From contig CM060883.1 of the NCBI GenBank assembly GCA_030762935.1, positions 49,029,001 through 49,093,000 of the forward strand: a stretch of 64,000 nucleotides of DNA. The letters run 5' to 3'. Under the pieces are notes generated by a model that was not told the DNA's origin, made no database searches, and saw nothing but the letters and a program-made list of their open reading frames with translations. Each line of letters opens with the position of its first letter. The stretch's first letter is position 1. The translations under genes and the position numbers were made by a program. Source of the DNA: Hymenopus coronatus. Taxonomy: Eukaryota > Arthropoda > Insecta > Mantodea > Hymenopodidae. This document shows, piece by piece, positions 11,911-23,229 of this stretch.

Positions 11911-12611
11911 TTTTCGCTGCTAGAGCAATAAACGAAGTGAGTATACAAGATTCAGCCACGCCGTATTTAATTTTCCAGCAGAGCCACGATAAAAAAACCC
12001 TTCAAGGCAATGGAATTGAAACGGGGGAAAGAGAGAAGGGGAAATGTCGTTGAGAATGATTTGTACTCTACAGAATTCCAATATTTTCTCTGAAGAAACG
12101 GAGGAGAAAGCTCTTTGTTGATTTAGTAGCATCTTTCAGTTGGCACAGCTTCGGTCAGTGATAAGAACGGGTGGATACCTATATATGAGTGTGTCGTCTT
12201 TAATCTCCTTCCTTACTACTCCTCAAGTGATTGCTTTCTGTTGATATTAAATAACACTGGCCAATCTTATCCTGGTCTCACAGTCGTCGAGAAAATGTCG
12301 GATAGCATACTCAATATCCAAAGTTCCACACACAAAGTAAAATAGCTGATCAGAAAGGCAACTATCCAACTAAGGTCACTCATCACACTAAAAGTCCGCT
12401 TTCTAGTTGAACTAAGAACATTAAAAAGAGTTGAATTCACAAGGAAGTCACGACGCATTCTTCTACAAAATATTCTTCTTTCCCTATTACCTAAACTGTA
12501 GCAAATGGACAATTCAATAGTAAGTTTTGACATCCCCTGAATAAACATTTAGGGCAAAAATGACCTGTGCATGCATGTATAAGCAGCCTAACTCAAATTC
12601 TTCTTAGGGGT
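11911..12611. other. Anonymous stretch with a 93-codon open frame
   Basis: The minus-strand frame 12267-12548 and the 70-codon frame 11920-12132 have no motif I recognise. This region is slightly richer in GC than the family A copies. No repeat ends are seen. Confidence 0.4.
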
Positions 12612-13126
12612 AAGCGAAAGGAAGATTTATCAAAACCCCAAACTACCCTATACATGGAAAGATTTTTCTTTCTCATAAATGGCTATGGCGATTTTGATTT
12701 ATCGTTAGATAAATACTAAACTTGGTATTTAATTTCAATTCATTTCAAGTATGCAATACAAGATTTTTAACATAAACCCCTCCATCTCAAACTACCTCTT
12801 ACATGGAAAACCGTTATTTTGATTTTCTCAAAAAAAAATGGCGGTTTGATTAAAATAGCACACGTTTTAAGATATATATATTCTCCATTCTGAATGACGT
12901 TTTCACAATTGCAAAACTCTAGGAAATACAGACAAAATCTTATTACAAAAAAGCACACAATTTATGGCCTTTTTGTGTAACTATTTCCAAGGTATTCTTT
13001 ATTACTGATTTGGGGTTTTTTTTTTTTTTTTCAAGCGGATACATACAGTTCATTTTTTTTCCCTCCTGGTCATAATACTCAAGTCCATGGAATTTCAAAC
13101 CACGACAAAAGCATATCGATTTAAAA
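12612..13126 (-). mobile_element. Family A fragments, two overlapping partial copies
   Basis: Two minus-strand central blocks follow each other (AAACTACCCTATACATGG at about 12640, AAACTACCTCTTACATGG at about 12790). The second extends through AATTTATG and CTCCTGGTCATAA towards the head, which is lost. The duplication may reflect two insertions or an internal tandem. Confidence 0.7.
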
Positions 13127-13127
13127 A

Positions 13128-13968
13128 AAAATCTGATATTTTCCATTCACATGCCTTTCTTTATATCTCTGTAACAAATGATGGTTAATCTTCTATCTAC
13201 TTCCTGCTAATCGAGATAAATACTAGCAGGATGGTGTTTTTGTTTAGTTCCTTTATAAGTAGAAGGGAGATAAGAGAATACACTAGCTAAACCGACAGTC
13301 ACATGTTTTAAAATGTGGTTACTATGGGATTGAAATAAGCTTCTTTGCGTGATCAAGTTCCCGTATGAGAAAATTAAGTATTTTAAAACAAACCAAAAAC
13401 AAGAAATGTCTTGAAAACGGTCAACTCCAAGAAAAAAATGTAAAATGACAGAAATTGTGAGTGTTTAAGGAAAACTAAATTTTTATGTAGTAAGTTTTTG
13501 TCTGTCTTACAGTTTACTAGTTATAAAAAATTCATAAGAAAAAAAATCCAGAAAAAATAAGTCTTTAGAGCCTATTCCCAGAAAATTTAAGATATACAGT
13601 TTATTTTTTACATAAATATCTTAAATATAAGAGATTTTAATTAAGATAGAATTTTTTCGTGAAAATCAACATTTTCGAAATGTTTTACATGTAAAGGGTA
13701 GTTTGGGGTGGGGCGGTTTATTTGAAAACCGTCGTGTCGTATCCTTGAGAGATACTGAACTTAAATATCAAGTTTGGTATTTAATGGGCTTTTCGTTTTT
13801 GAGCAATGCTGCCAACAGACAAACACATGCACGGAGCTTTTTCTAAAAATGCTTTTTTTTGGATTCAGGGGTTCCAAAACATATATTACCGGTGAAATAT
13901 CGGTATTGGATTTTTGGGTGCAATCCTTTATGCACTATGTACATTGTACGTGTAGAAAAAGTGGAAAT
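13128..13968 (+). mobile_element. Family A element, near full length
   Basis: Head AATCTGATATTTTCCATTCAC with CTTTCTTTATATC. Tail TGCACTATGTACATTGTACG followed by TGTAGAAAAAGTGG. There is almost no microsatellite (AAACACATGCACGG). Point decay is moderate. Confidence 0.88.
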
Positions 13969-14424
13969 CTTAACATGAATACTTGAGAGGTTATATCTGG
14001 CATTAAAATGTATCCAATGTATCCCTGTTTGAGTGTCAAGTAGTGTCGAGCATTATCGTTTTTTAACACAACAGGTTTGCTACTTTGTGTGGGCCTGGCC
14101 AAACTTACGACTGACGTCGGCAGTATCTGCAACACAATTAATTGAAACAGTTTAAAGTAATTTGTTGCGGCTGTAACAGTTGAATAACCAGTTTTTGTTA
14201 GTCACTTGTATTTGTAACATTGTTTGCGTCGTATGTTTGGCAGTCGCGACCTTGATTAAATTAATATGCAGTCTGTGGGACCTCGAGTCCTTCATGATTA
14301 AGTGTGCGGGCTTTCCGTGACTTTGCGGTTGCACCGAGTACGGCAAAGGAAAGGGCGATTTTAAATTATGTTCATTCTGTATAAGAAAACATTTTTTCAC
14401 AATACTAAAATATGGTTATTAACC
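13969..14424. other. Anonymous spacer
   Basis: No recognised feature. Two short minus-strand frames (13935-14135 and 14152-14400) lack motifs. Base composition is less AT-rich than the neighbouring repeats. Confidence 0.45.
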
Positions 14425-14585
14425 AACGTAACTTGACATTTATTTTTTGAAGTGCATTGATTATTTTCAAGTGCGGACCATTCACTTCCAGACACTCCTC
14501 AAACCTCGGCCGTAAGCTGTGCATACAGCGACGCAACATGGCCATGGAATTATTGGGGGTTTCATGAGGGATATTGGCCTTTACT
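14425..14585 (-). pseudogene. Possible transposase C-terminal relic
   Basis: On the minus strand one frame reads ANIPHETPNNSMAMLRRC and then CLEVNGPHLK. This resembles the extreme C-terminus of Tc1/mariner-superfamily transposases, which often end in an Arg-rich helix followed by Cys-x-x-x-x-Gly-x-His. The upstream frame is closed by stops. No terminal repeats were found, so the assignment is weak. Confidence 0.35.
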
Positions 14586-14728
14586 TAGTTGGTTAGTTAT
14601 TTCCTGTAATTCCTAAGTAATGGTGACGAGGGATCAGCTAATCGCTCACAGGTGGCGCTGTAGGACGAAATCACAATTTGCGGACGCGAAATGGCGGAAT
14701 TTTGCCCAGGAACCTCCTTTCTAGGCAT

Positions 14729-14763
<35 letters not shown>

Positions 14764-14810
14764 TGCAAATAAACATTACACGTGATCACCGGCCTTACTT
14801 CACCATGCTA
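14586..14810. other. Spacer with long T run
   Basis: Contains a T run of about 33 bases (about 14727-14759), possibly the poly-A end of a minus-strand retroelement. GCTAATCGCTCACAGGTGGC is unassigned. Confidence 0.5.
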
Positions 14811-14913
14811 CAGATTTTTGCGTCCGAAAAAATTCATCAACCTCCCCAAGGTTAAACCCGCAATTTGGATTTTAGAGGCTAGCATGGTAACCACTACATC
14901 ACGGAGGGTGACT
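14811..14913 (-). mobile_element. SINE family D, diverged 5' part
   Basis: Shares TTTGCGTCCGAAAAAATTCA, the B-box region and GGCTAGCATGGTAACCACTAC with the better copies at 16593, 18431 and 55765. The tRNA-like head lies at the right end. The T run to its left may be its tail. Confidence 0.65.
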
Positions 14914-15731
14914 AATATTGGATTTTAGTACTTCAATACTTTTCGGGCGATTTTTAAAGACAACTCTCCAATATCCACATGCGAAGACATAGCAGACGGT
15001 CAATTCTGGGGACCTTGCTGACCAGGTGATGTCACCTCTAATGAGGATGATTTGATTTTGAAAAATAATTTATTGAATATTGGGGTGAGTAGTATTTCGA
15101 TCTTTGGGGGGATATATTAAATTGAATACTGCCGATGAACATTATTTGAAGGGCTGCAATATTTCGACTGTGTAGATTATGCTACCTTCGCTCACTCAAG
15201 TGCACTGCTTAAAGCCTGTAGAGATGAAAATGAAGATCTAAGTGCAATATTCCTCTCCGGTAAGTTCACTGCAGCAAAACGCTCCACCACCGAGCGCACT
15301 GGACTTCTATTCACAGCAACTTTTGGAGCATTTTCTCTGATGGATCCTTGGTCCTTCTGCTAGCTGGAGGCTTCTTGAGTACCGAACAAGTTTTCTCAAA
15401 AGTTCTTAATGCATATTTTCATGAAATGAACAGATGGGGCGAGGTCATGGCGTTCTAAATTAAAATGAAAACACACACACACAAAACCGAAACTTCCTGG
15501 CGTTAAGCTGAAACATAAGTTCATGTAACATTTTCCTCTCAAGTGCATGATTGCAAACATCTCATCACTCCTTTATCGTTTACTTCTGCTATTGGAATAA
15601 CGAGGTAGAACTACAAAAAGATGAGTTATTTGTGTTTTTAGCATTTGGAGCTAAACTGAGTCATACAGCACAAAATAATACTAAAGAATTGGATTCTACA
15701 CTATATACTGGAATAAAGTTGTGAATAAAAA
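14914..15731. other. Anonymous spacer
   Basis: No gene or repeat recognised in about 0.8 kb. Contains a short (CA)n at about 15471-15484. No long open frame. Confidence 0.5.
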
Positions 15732-16589
15732 AATCTGATGTGTACCATTCACATGACTTTCTCTATATCCCTACAACAACTATTCTTAAAAAGTACACTT
15801 CTATTTACTTTATGCTAATCAAAAAAAATTAGCAGAAATAGTTTTATTACTTGCTTCCTTGTAAGTAGAAGCAAAATAAGGGACTATCATAGGTTAAAGT
15901 CAAGCTGGTTGCTATATCAATGAAGTTTGTTTATATGGATAGGAGTTGATAAGTTCCTGTATGAGAAAAGTATGTTTTTCATAGCAGAAACAAAAAATAA
16001 GGAATGTCTCAAAAACGTCGAACTCCACGAAGAAAATGTATATAACATAAATTGCGTGTTTTAATATGCTCTACATTTTTTGTGTAGTAAGTTTTTGTCC
16101 ATCTCCTACGGTTTAGCAGTTATTCAAAATTCAGTAAAATTCATCTAGAATAAACTACTCTACAGGGGCTATTCCCAGAAAATTCAAGATATACATTTTA
16201 TTTGTCAGGTAAATATCTTTAATATACGAAATTTTAATCAAAATCATTACAGCCATTTTTGAGAAAATCAACATTTTCGAAAAAAGTTCCATGTAAAGGG
16301 TAGTTGGGGGTGCGGGATTTTTCTCAAAATCTTCGTGTCGCATCCCTGGAAGATACTAAACTTAAATACCAAGTTTGGTATTTTACCGACTTTTCGTTTT
16401 TGAGTTATCGTGTTCACAGACACACGGACACACACACACACACACGGACCTTTTTGTGAAAATGCTTTTTTTGGATAATGGGGATCGTAAAACATATATT
16501 TCCGGTGAAATCTCGGTATCGAATTTTTTGGTGGAGTGCAATACCTTCTCTATACACTACGTATATAGTGCGTATAGAGAAAGTAAAAA
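15732..16589 (+). mobile_element. Family A element, full length (ATA-type ends)
   Basis: Head ATCTGATGTGTACC with ACTTTCTCTATATC. The tail ends GCGTATAGAGAAAGTAAAAA. Both ends carry the CTCTATA variant. Short (CA)n at about 16431-16446. The hairpin CACTACGTATATAGTGCG is well kept. Confidence 0.92.
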
Positions 16590-16592
16590 TAA

Positions 16593-16706
16593 ATGAAATG
16601 GAGTTTTATATATGGACAAAAAATATATGGTCCTCCGCCGGGTTTGAACCCGCGACCTTGGGTATATGAAGTTAGCATGGTAACCATTACACCGCGGAGG
16701 GCGACT
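16593..16706 (-). mobile_element. SINE family D, internally deleted copy with intact tRNA-like head
   Basis: Left end TGAAATGGAGTTTTAT is shared with 18431. The body is missing. On the minus strand the head starts CCTCCGCGGTGTAATGGTTA (A-box-like), continues with B-box GGGTTCAAACCC and closes with GCGGAGG, which pairs with the leading CCTCCGC as an acceptor stem. It starts three bases after a family A tail. Confidence 0.75.
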
Positions 16707-17269
16707 AAATAAAGATGTCAGGCATGTTGACAGCAATTTTGTGCCTTGGTTCTTGCACAACAGATGGTTCAGCGATGGCAGGAATGGATGGATACTGGGA
16801 TTTAGTGTCCTACCCAAGGCTGTTTTACGGGTTGTCCCTCTTCAGCCGCGTTAATTGGTTTCGTTAGCTAGTTTAGTTATTTGATGCGGCTAATTCGTCC
16901 AGATCGCCAGATTTCTTCTCTTTTTTTCCTTTATTTATTTTCAAAAACCTAATGCAATACATTTTTGAGGCAGGGCATTTTTGTGTTATCTTCTAGTATG
17001 TTTTTGGCTAATCCTGTATTTCGTGGTGATCCGTTTTCGTTTCGTTGAAGCCTTTGCCGTTGCCTGTGCGCTTCGTGTTGAGATTTTCCAAGGTTTTCTT
17101 GGTATATGAGGTGCTAAGTTCTTTTATGTCGTCTGCTACTTCTTCTGTGAAGCTCTTTAGGTTTTCATTTTGGTGATATATGTGTATATTCCTCTTTTTT
17201 TCATTTTCCCCTAAATTTCCTGTGTTTATCGTTTTCTATTTAAAGATAAATACTCAGATACATTCAGAA
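16707..17269. other. Anonymous spacer
   Basis: No recognised feature. T-rich tracts on the plus strand, and no open frame with a familiar motif. Confidence 0.5.
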
Positions 17270-17361
17270 CAAAGATACACCCATGCCCGAGGCGGAGCTC
17301 GAACCACGATCTCCTGCGCCATGAAGCACACTCGCTTTAGCGAGTGCAGCCATGGGGACCG
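17270..17361 (-). mobile_element. tRNA-like SINE head (family I)
   Basis: The minus strand reads CACTCGCTAAAGCGAGTG (a perfect 8-bp hairpin), GGCGCAGGAGATCGTGG, then B-box GGTTCGAGCTCC and GCCTCGGGCATGGGTGT. From memory, that last phrase resembles tRNA-derived SINE heads in orthopteroid insects. A promoter-competent A-box is not obvious. Confidence 0.5.
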
Positions 17362-17431
17362 GCATGTGATGAGTTTCTTGATGGCAGTCGAGGTATTTTA
17401 TGCTAGCCTGTACTTCCTTGATTTTTATTTT

Positions 17432-17457
17432 ATTTTTTTTTTTTTTTTTTTTTTTTT
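17432..17457. repeat. T26 homopolymer
   Basis: Long uninterrupted T run about 30 bp left of a minus-strand family A tail. Confidence 0.9.
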
Positions 17458-17487
17458 GTATATCATGTAGTGTTGTTTGTAGGTCTT

Positions 17488-18357
17488 TTTACTTTCTCCA
17501 TACGCACTATGTACATAGTGTATAGAGAAAGTATTGCACTCCACCCAAAAATTCGATACCGAGATTTGACCGGAAATATATGTTTTAGGGTCCCCAATAT
17601 CCAAAAAAAGCATTTTCACAAAAAGGTCCGTGTGTGTGTGTGTGTGTGTCTGTGAACACGATAACTCAAAAACGAAAAGTCGGTAAAATACCGAACTTGG
17701 TATTTAAGTTTAGTATCTTCCAGGGATGCGACACGAAGATTTTGAGAAAAATCCCCCCAACCCCAACTACCCTTTACATGGAACTTTTTTCGAAATTTTT
17801 TATTTTCTCAAAAATGGGTCTTACGATTTTGATTAAAAATTCGTATATTAAACATATTTATCTGACAAATAAAATGTATATCTTGAATTTTCTGGGAATA
17901 GCCTCTGAAGAGTAGTTTATTCTGGATGAATTTTACTAAATTTTGAATAACTGCTAAACCGTTAAGAGATGGACAAAAACTTACTACACAAAAAATGTAG
18001 AGCACATTAAAACACACAATTTATGTTATATACATTTTTTTCGTGGAGTTCGTCGTGTTTTAGACATTCCTTATTTTTTGTTTCTGCTATGAAAAACATA
18101 CTTTTCTCATACAGGAACTTGTCAACTCCTATCCATATAAACAAAGGAACTTCATTGACATAGCAACCAGCTTTTGACTATCACTTTAAACTACGGTTAT
18201 CCCTTATTTCGCTCCTACTTACAAGGAAGCGAGTAATTAGACTATTTCTGCTATTTTTTTCTGATTAGCATAAAATAAATAGAAGTATAAGCTTTTTAAG
18301 AATTATTTGTTGCAGGGATATGGAGAAAGTCATGTGAATGGTACACATGAGATTTTT
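17488..18357 (-). mobile_element. Family A element, full length (CCATA-type ends)
   Basis: Tail TTTTTACTTTCTCCATACGC with hairpin CACTATGTACATAGTG. Head ATATGGAGAAAGTCATGTG. Tail and head both show CTCCATA, a third matched variant of the subterminal repeat. (TG)n at about 17629-17650. Confidence 0.92.
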
Positions 18358-18430
18358 TGTAGTAGGCGTCTATGTTTATCGCAGTTTATGCTTCACTATT
18401 GTTGAAGTGACGTTTTTGAAGTTCTCGTAG

Positions 18431-18687
18431 TGAAATGGAGTTTTATTTATTATCGCTCTTTAACTGCTGTTGTTCTCAGCGAACCATTCTATACTAGGCG
18501 TGAAATACCGTTTAATTTTGCTCAGAGGCCTCTCTAACAGGCTGGAGGTTCTTTTACGTGCCGTAAATCTACGACTCGGAACCAACAGATTTACGCCCGA
18601 AAAAAGTCCATCGTTCTCCGCCGGGTTTGAGCCCGCGACCTTGTGTATATGAAGTTAGCATGGTAACCATTACACCATGGAGGGCGA
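18431..18687 (-). mobile_element. SINE family D, full-length copy
   Basis: From the right, a tRNA-like head (CCCTCCATGGTGTAATGG, B-box GGGCTCAAACCC), then a body with TTTACGGCACGTAAAAG, ending in the ATAAAACTCCATTTCA tail on the minus strand. It gives the order of blocks for the family. Confidence 0.75.
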
Positions 18688-19142
18688 ATTTCTCGTAGTG
18701 GCTGCTTACTGATTGGTTGTGGTTCCTGCGGAGTCAGTAGTGATTGGTTCAGGTGTGGAGATGTTCTTGCGTTTGTGCTCAGTTGTGTGTGCTTCCTGTC
18801 TTGTGGATGAGGCATTCAGGACTCTTATCAGTCTTCACAAATCAGGAGTCTAGATATGTTTCATTGCTATCATTGATAATTTCCACACGTGTTGGCCATG
18901 AAAATTCGATGACTGCTTAGATTTTAACGGAACACATTTTGAACATCTACCGTAAATAGACATACACTGTTGATGTAGTTACTGACGATTAATTCATTTC
19001 CTGTTTTAACAAATATATGGCTTTTACATCATTATCCACTATACATTGAATGTGTTTCCAAAATTCACATATGAATTCGTTTTATTTTTATCAGACTAAA
19101 TCTAATGTATAGTTATTTACCTATCTTTAGTTCAGGTCTCGA
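18688..19142. other. Anonymous spacer
   Basis: No recognised gene or repeat ends. Confidence 0.5.
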
Positions 19143-19262
19143 GAATACGATCGGATAGCTAGTGGTCAGCGAGTTGGCTTTTCACCCGGAGGTCCCGGGT
19201 TCGATTCCCGGCTGGGGCGGGGAATTTTTCTTTAACCAGAATTAATCCCTATCCCCCACAGA
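19143..19262 (+). mobile_element. SINE family F, tRNA-Glu-like head
   Basis: GCTAGTGGTCAGCG (A-box-like), GGCTTTTCACCCGGAGG (anticodon-arm region with TTC as in tRNA-Glu) and GGTTCGATTCCCGG (B-box), followed by a GGGGAATTTTTCTTTAACC body. The expected acceptor stem does not pair, so this is a SINE head and not a functional tRNA. Confidence 0.65.
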
Positions 19263-19898
19263 GTCTGGAAGTATGAATAAGAGAGGGAATATGTGTGTGT
19301 ATAACGATATAAAAGTGATTAACCTAACGTTTCAAAAACCTACAGTAATAAAAGCTATTTCACAAGTCAAAGCCCCCGATATGACCATTGAAGTTAAAAG
19401 TACGAATGATAAAGAAAAAAAAAAACAAAAAAAAAAACGCCACCTCTCGTTAATGGCAATAGCTGATAATAAACACACAGGTACGTGGCGAACCGGATTT
19501 AAAGCCCAAAACAAAACATTCGGCTCTCAAGTCCTATTCTGTTGCCAGACTGTGCAGACAATATATTAAATAATGTTGAATTATCTCCGTTACCCTACAA
19601 GATACATAACATTTTTTGGGACTTATTATTCATTATATTTGGATCTCCCAACATGTGAAATTTGTACACTCATACCCCTAACCTCCTGTATATACCAGCT
19701 GTTGACCTGTCCACTGACCTGTTTACTGAGTGGCATTATCACCAGTGTGACAGTAACAGAATGCGCACGCAATAGTCGTGTTTTTCATTGATTTATAAGA
19801 GAAAACACGTAACGTAGAATACAACGTTCCTCTGCTGGATCCAGTTTAACTTGGAAATAAATGCAAGATAATTATTTAAGTATAAGAACGGTGCATTA
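19263..19898. other. Anonymous stretch with 98-codon open frame
   Basis: The plus-strand frame 19273-19569 has an internal Lys-rich run (KEKKKQKKKR) from an A-rich tract and no domain I recognise. It may be partly SINE tail. No splice or promoter signal stands out. Confidence 0.4.
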
Positions 19899-20200
19899 TT
19901 ACTTTCTCTGCTACGTATAGTAAGTAGATGAAATATGACATTCCACCACAAAATTCGATATGACTTTTCACCGGAAATAACATTTTGAGGCCCAACGTCA
20001 AATTAGCCTAATCTAATGCAATGGATTAAAATAACCTATTTGGAGATTTACAAAACAAATAAAATGTGTATGTTTATTTTTCTGAGAATAGCCTGTGAAG
20101 TCCTTTTCCCTTGGAAGACATTTTGTATAATCTTGTATAACTGATAAGACGAAGATGCCCACACCAAAAATGCATTTTAAACATGCTGTTTATTTTAAAT
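19899..20200 (-). mobile_element. Family A element, old and 3'-half only
   Basis: Tail TTACTTTCTCTGCTACG with shortened hairpin, AAAATTCGATATGAC, then a jump to the AACAAATAAAATGTGTATG core. The microsatellite region is deleted. Strongly diverged. Confidence 0.65.
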
Positions 20201-20979
20201 AGCTTTGTTGAGAGTAACCATATTTATTAGTTCGAATCATTCATTACTTCCGTCATTATTTTGAAGTCCTATCAATATTCAGTAGTTTCTAGCGATTGCA
20301 TAGATACATTGTGTGGGATTTTCTCGTGATCGAAAGGGGTTGCGCATTAGCAAATTTCTGTGATGTCCCATTCATGAGCTTCATAACCAAACAGTATGAG
20401 TTTAAGCGAACTTCCATCTATAAATCTGAAACTTCAAGCTTTAAATTTACTGCATTGTGGGATCATCTTTGGGATTTTAAATCAGAAAGAGAATTCGGAT
20501 GTTCAGGTCGAAAATCAAATTACACTTTTCCAAATCAGAAGGTAGATTGAAAATGGTCTGATACTGTGTAAATGATTCATTTAACAGTTATGAAATGACT
20601 TGTTTGAAATAAAAGTTGACTCCTATTTCATTCATCCTTGGTAGTTGCAGTTTATGAATAAAGTTCTGGGTTAAAACGTTTGTTTCGTGGAGCAAGACAC
20701 CTGCGCAAAACCTCTCTTACTTCACATGAGAATATTTAGATTACAACACAATGCACTGCAAACTGGTTTTCATTATTTATGAATCGTTACAATTTGCATG
20801 CAAAATACGTGGGTGTTAGCTTTCTTACACCAACGTGTCTGTGCGAGAACTGGTTTCACCTGAACTATGTAATGTGTTACAGTACCTTGGCTATTTCTCA
20901 GAATATTCCTCTATGTAACAGACGATTATCTCCAAGTGGACAGATAAAAATAAGAAATCCTTGATTTCCCAGGCACACA
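20201..20979. other. Anonymous spacer
   Basis: Two short plus-strand frames (20296-20550 and 20779-20964) have no recognisable motif. No repeat ends seen. Confidence 0.45.
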
Positions 20980-21085
20980 TTTACTTTCTCTTAAACTATC
21001 CACCCAAAAGTTACATACCGAAAAACATTTGCAGCTGCCTAAATGTAGAGAAGGACATGTGAATGGAACGCATCAGAAGATTTTT
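20980..21085 (-). mobile_element. Family A miniature: both ends, no body
   Basis: Only about 105 bp: tail side TTTACTTTCTCTTAAACTATC and CACCCAAAAGTTACATACCG, then directly head side AATGTAGAGAAGGACATGTG, GAATGGAACGCATCAGAAG and a T run. It is an internal-deletion derivative keeping both termini. Confidence 0.7.
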
Positions 21086-21424
21086 ATCTCTCTGATAATT
21101 TATTTTAAAAAAACTTCTATTTCATTCTTATCGAGACAAACATTAGCAGAAATGGACTATTACTTGTTTCCGCGTAAATAGAAGTCAAATAAGGAATACA
21201 CTAAACTAAAGCATTAATCAAATCTCTTAAAAGCTGATTGCCATGTACGAAGTACATACGTAGTTGAAACTCATTTCTCTGTATGGCCAGGAGTTAATAA
21301 ATTACCACGTCAGAAAAGTTTAAGTATTTTAAAACCGAAAACAATAACAAGGAATTTCTCAGAAATGATCAACTCCGAATTTAAATGTATATGATGTAAA
21401 CTGTGTGTTTTAACCAGATCTATA
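21086..21424 (+). mobile_element. Family A element, 5' part interrupted
   Basis: Starts just inside the head (CTCTGATAATTTATT) and runs through CAGGAGTTAATAAATTACC to AACCAGATCTATATTTTT. There a minus-strand copy begins inside the T run that reads ACATTTTTT in intact copies. Confidence 0.8.
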
Positions 21425-22264
21425 TTTTTACTTTCTCTAGCCCCGTATGTAGAATATACATAGTGGATAAAGAAGGTATTGAATTGCACCCAACATGTAT
21501 TTCACCGGAAATACATGTTTTAGGATACCCTGAATCCATAAAAAACATTTTCAGAAAAAGATCCGTGTGTGGTGTGTGGGTGTGTGTGTTTGTCTGTGTC
21601 TGTGAACAGCGTAGCTCAAAAACCAAAAGACGATTAAATACCAAACTTGGTATTTAGATTTGGTAACTTCCTACCCTTTACATGCAACAATTTTCGAAAA
21701 TTTTGCTTTTCTTAAAAATAGCTCAAACGATTTTGACTAAAATACCATATATTAAAGCTATTTCCATAACAAATAAAATGTATACCTTGAATTTTCTGGA
21801 AATAGCTTCTGAAGATCTGTTTATTCTGGATGAATTTTGCTGAATTTTGCTTAACTAATAAATCGTAAAAGATAGACAAAAACTTATGACACAAAAAAAT
21901 GTAGATGGCAATAGAGCACACAATTAATGCCATATACATTTTTTCCCCCTGGAGTTGGCCGTTTTCGAGATATTCCTTGTTATTTATTTCAGTTTTAAAA
22001 TGGTGAACATTTTCTGATTTGGGAACCGTCAACGCTTGACCACGCAAAGAAACAGATTTCATTCCCATAGCAACCACATTTTAAAACATTTGACTGTCGG
22101 TTTAGCCTAATTTACTCTTTTATTTCCCGTCTACTTATAAGAAACTAAGTAATAAGACCGTTATTGCTAATGTTCTAGCATTAAATATATAGAAGAATAA
22201 GCTTACTAACAATAATTGGTTACAGAGATGATGAAGTCATGTGATTGGAACACATCAGATTTTT
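21425..22264 (-). mobile_element. Family A element, near full length
   Basis: Tail TTTTTACTTTCTCTAGCCCC and hairpin GTATGTAGAATATACATA. Short (GTGTGTGT) slot. The head has lost part of the subterminal repeat (GATGATGAAGTCATGTG) but keeps ACACATCAGATTTTTT. Confidence 0.88.
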
Positions 22265-23144
22265 TAAAATTGTAATGTAACATTGTCAAACATTACTCAT
22301 TAAAGTAAATGTAAGTTGCCATAGCCTCTTTATCAAGAAATTGCAAATATAACAGCTAATCTCCTATTTCACAATCACCAGTTACAAACTCTTACGGTTT
22401 GATAATTTAACCAACGAGTCTGTAAACTGTTTAGGCATTCAAGTACCTTGAGCAAAAGTTAACGTGACAAGTCCATATTAATCACATTTGTAAAAACCAT
22501 CAAGAGTGATATATTTGTTAGGAAAGTTTAAAAACAAGTTGCCCAAACATTATGCAAATCAAGCTACTTTGCTTACTTTCAAAGTATAATCAGGTATGGT
22601 TTATTACTGTATGGAAATAATTCTGGCCTAAAACATATATTATTACTGCAAAAAATGGCCAAAAGAATAATCACCAGATGTTTTCCTGATTCTTTTTTTT
22701 TAATACAGAAGGAATCTGAACTGTGTATGTTTTATATATTCTTGATCGTTTAATGCTTCTAAAGAAAAATGTCTCAAATTACGAGCTCAGAAGACATTAT
22801 CACTTCCACAATACAAGGTTTTACCAAACACAATTTTCAAGGTTAAATAAAATACATGTCCACTATTTTTTTTTTTTTTTTTTTTTTTTAACTACTGAAT
22901 GTACATAATATGCTGCCTATGAGAAATAGCATTTTAAATTTCAGACAGTATAAGATTCAAATAAGTTTAAGGCAAAGAAAAAAACATTTTATAACATGCA
23001 AGACTGTTTTAGTAATATATCTTACTTCTAAGTTAATTTTAATTTATTTTATACTCATTATTATGTTCAATTTCGTAATTTTAATTTATTAATAATGCAG
23101 TCTATGACAATAAACATTGGATAGACAGAGTACCTGGTACGTAA
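22265..23144. other. Anonymous AT-rich stretch
   Basis: No recognised element in nearly 0.9 kb. A T22 run at about 22867-22888 is the only obvious structure. Confidence 0.5.
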
Positions 23145-23229
23145 ATAGAGAAGGTTTGCACCCGCTCAAAATTTCGATACATCATACTAATCGAGGTAAA
23201 CTTAAGCAGAAATTGTCATTATTACTATT
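23145..23229. mobile_element. Two tiny family A fragments
   Basis: A minus-strand tail piece (AGAGAAGGTTTGCACCC, CAAAATTTCGATAC) followed by a plus-strand head-proximal piece (CTAATCGAGGTAAAC, AAGCAGAAATTG). Confidence 0.55.

Noticed and set aside
12267..12548. 93-codon open frame as a host gene
   Set aside because: No recognisable motif, splice context or repeat-free evidence. Length is compatible with chance.
14425..14585. Complete mariner element around the transposase-like peptide
   Set aside because: No inverted termini or catalytic regions could be found. Only a weak C-terminal similarity remains.
16632..16706. Functional tRNA gene
   Set aside because: The fold is plausible, but the unit is repeated at 18431, 14811 and 55765 with the same SINE body and tail.
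19147..19226. Functional tRNA-Glu gene
   Set aside because: The anticodon and T arms look right but the acceptor stem does not pair and a SINE body follows.
20296..20550. 84-codon open frame as a small gene
   Set aside because: No signal peptide, domain or similar sequence known to me. Left as anonymous DNA.
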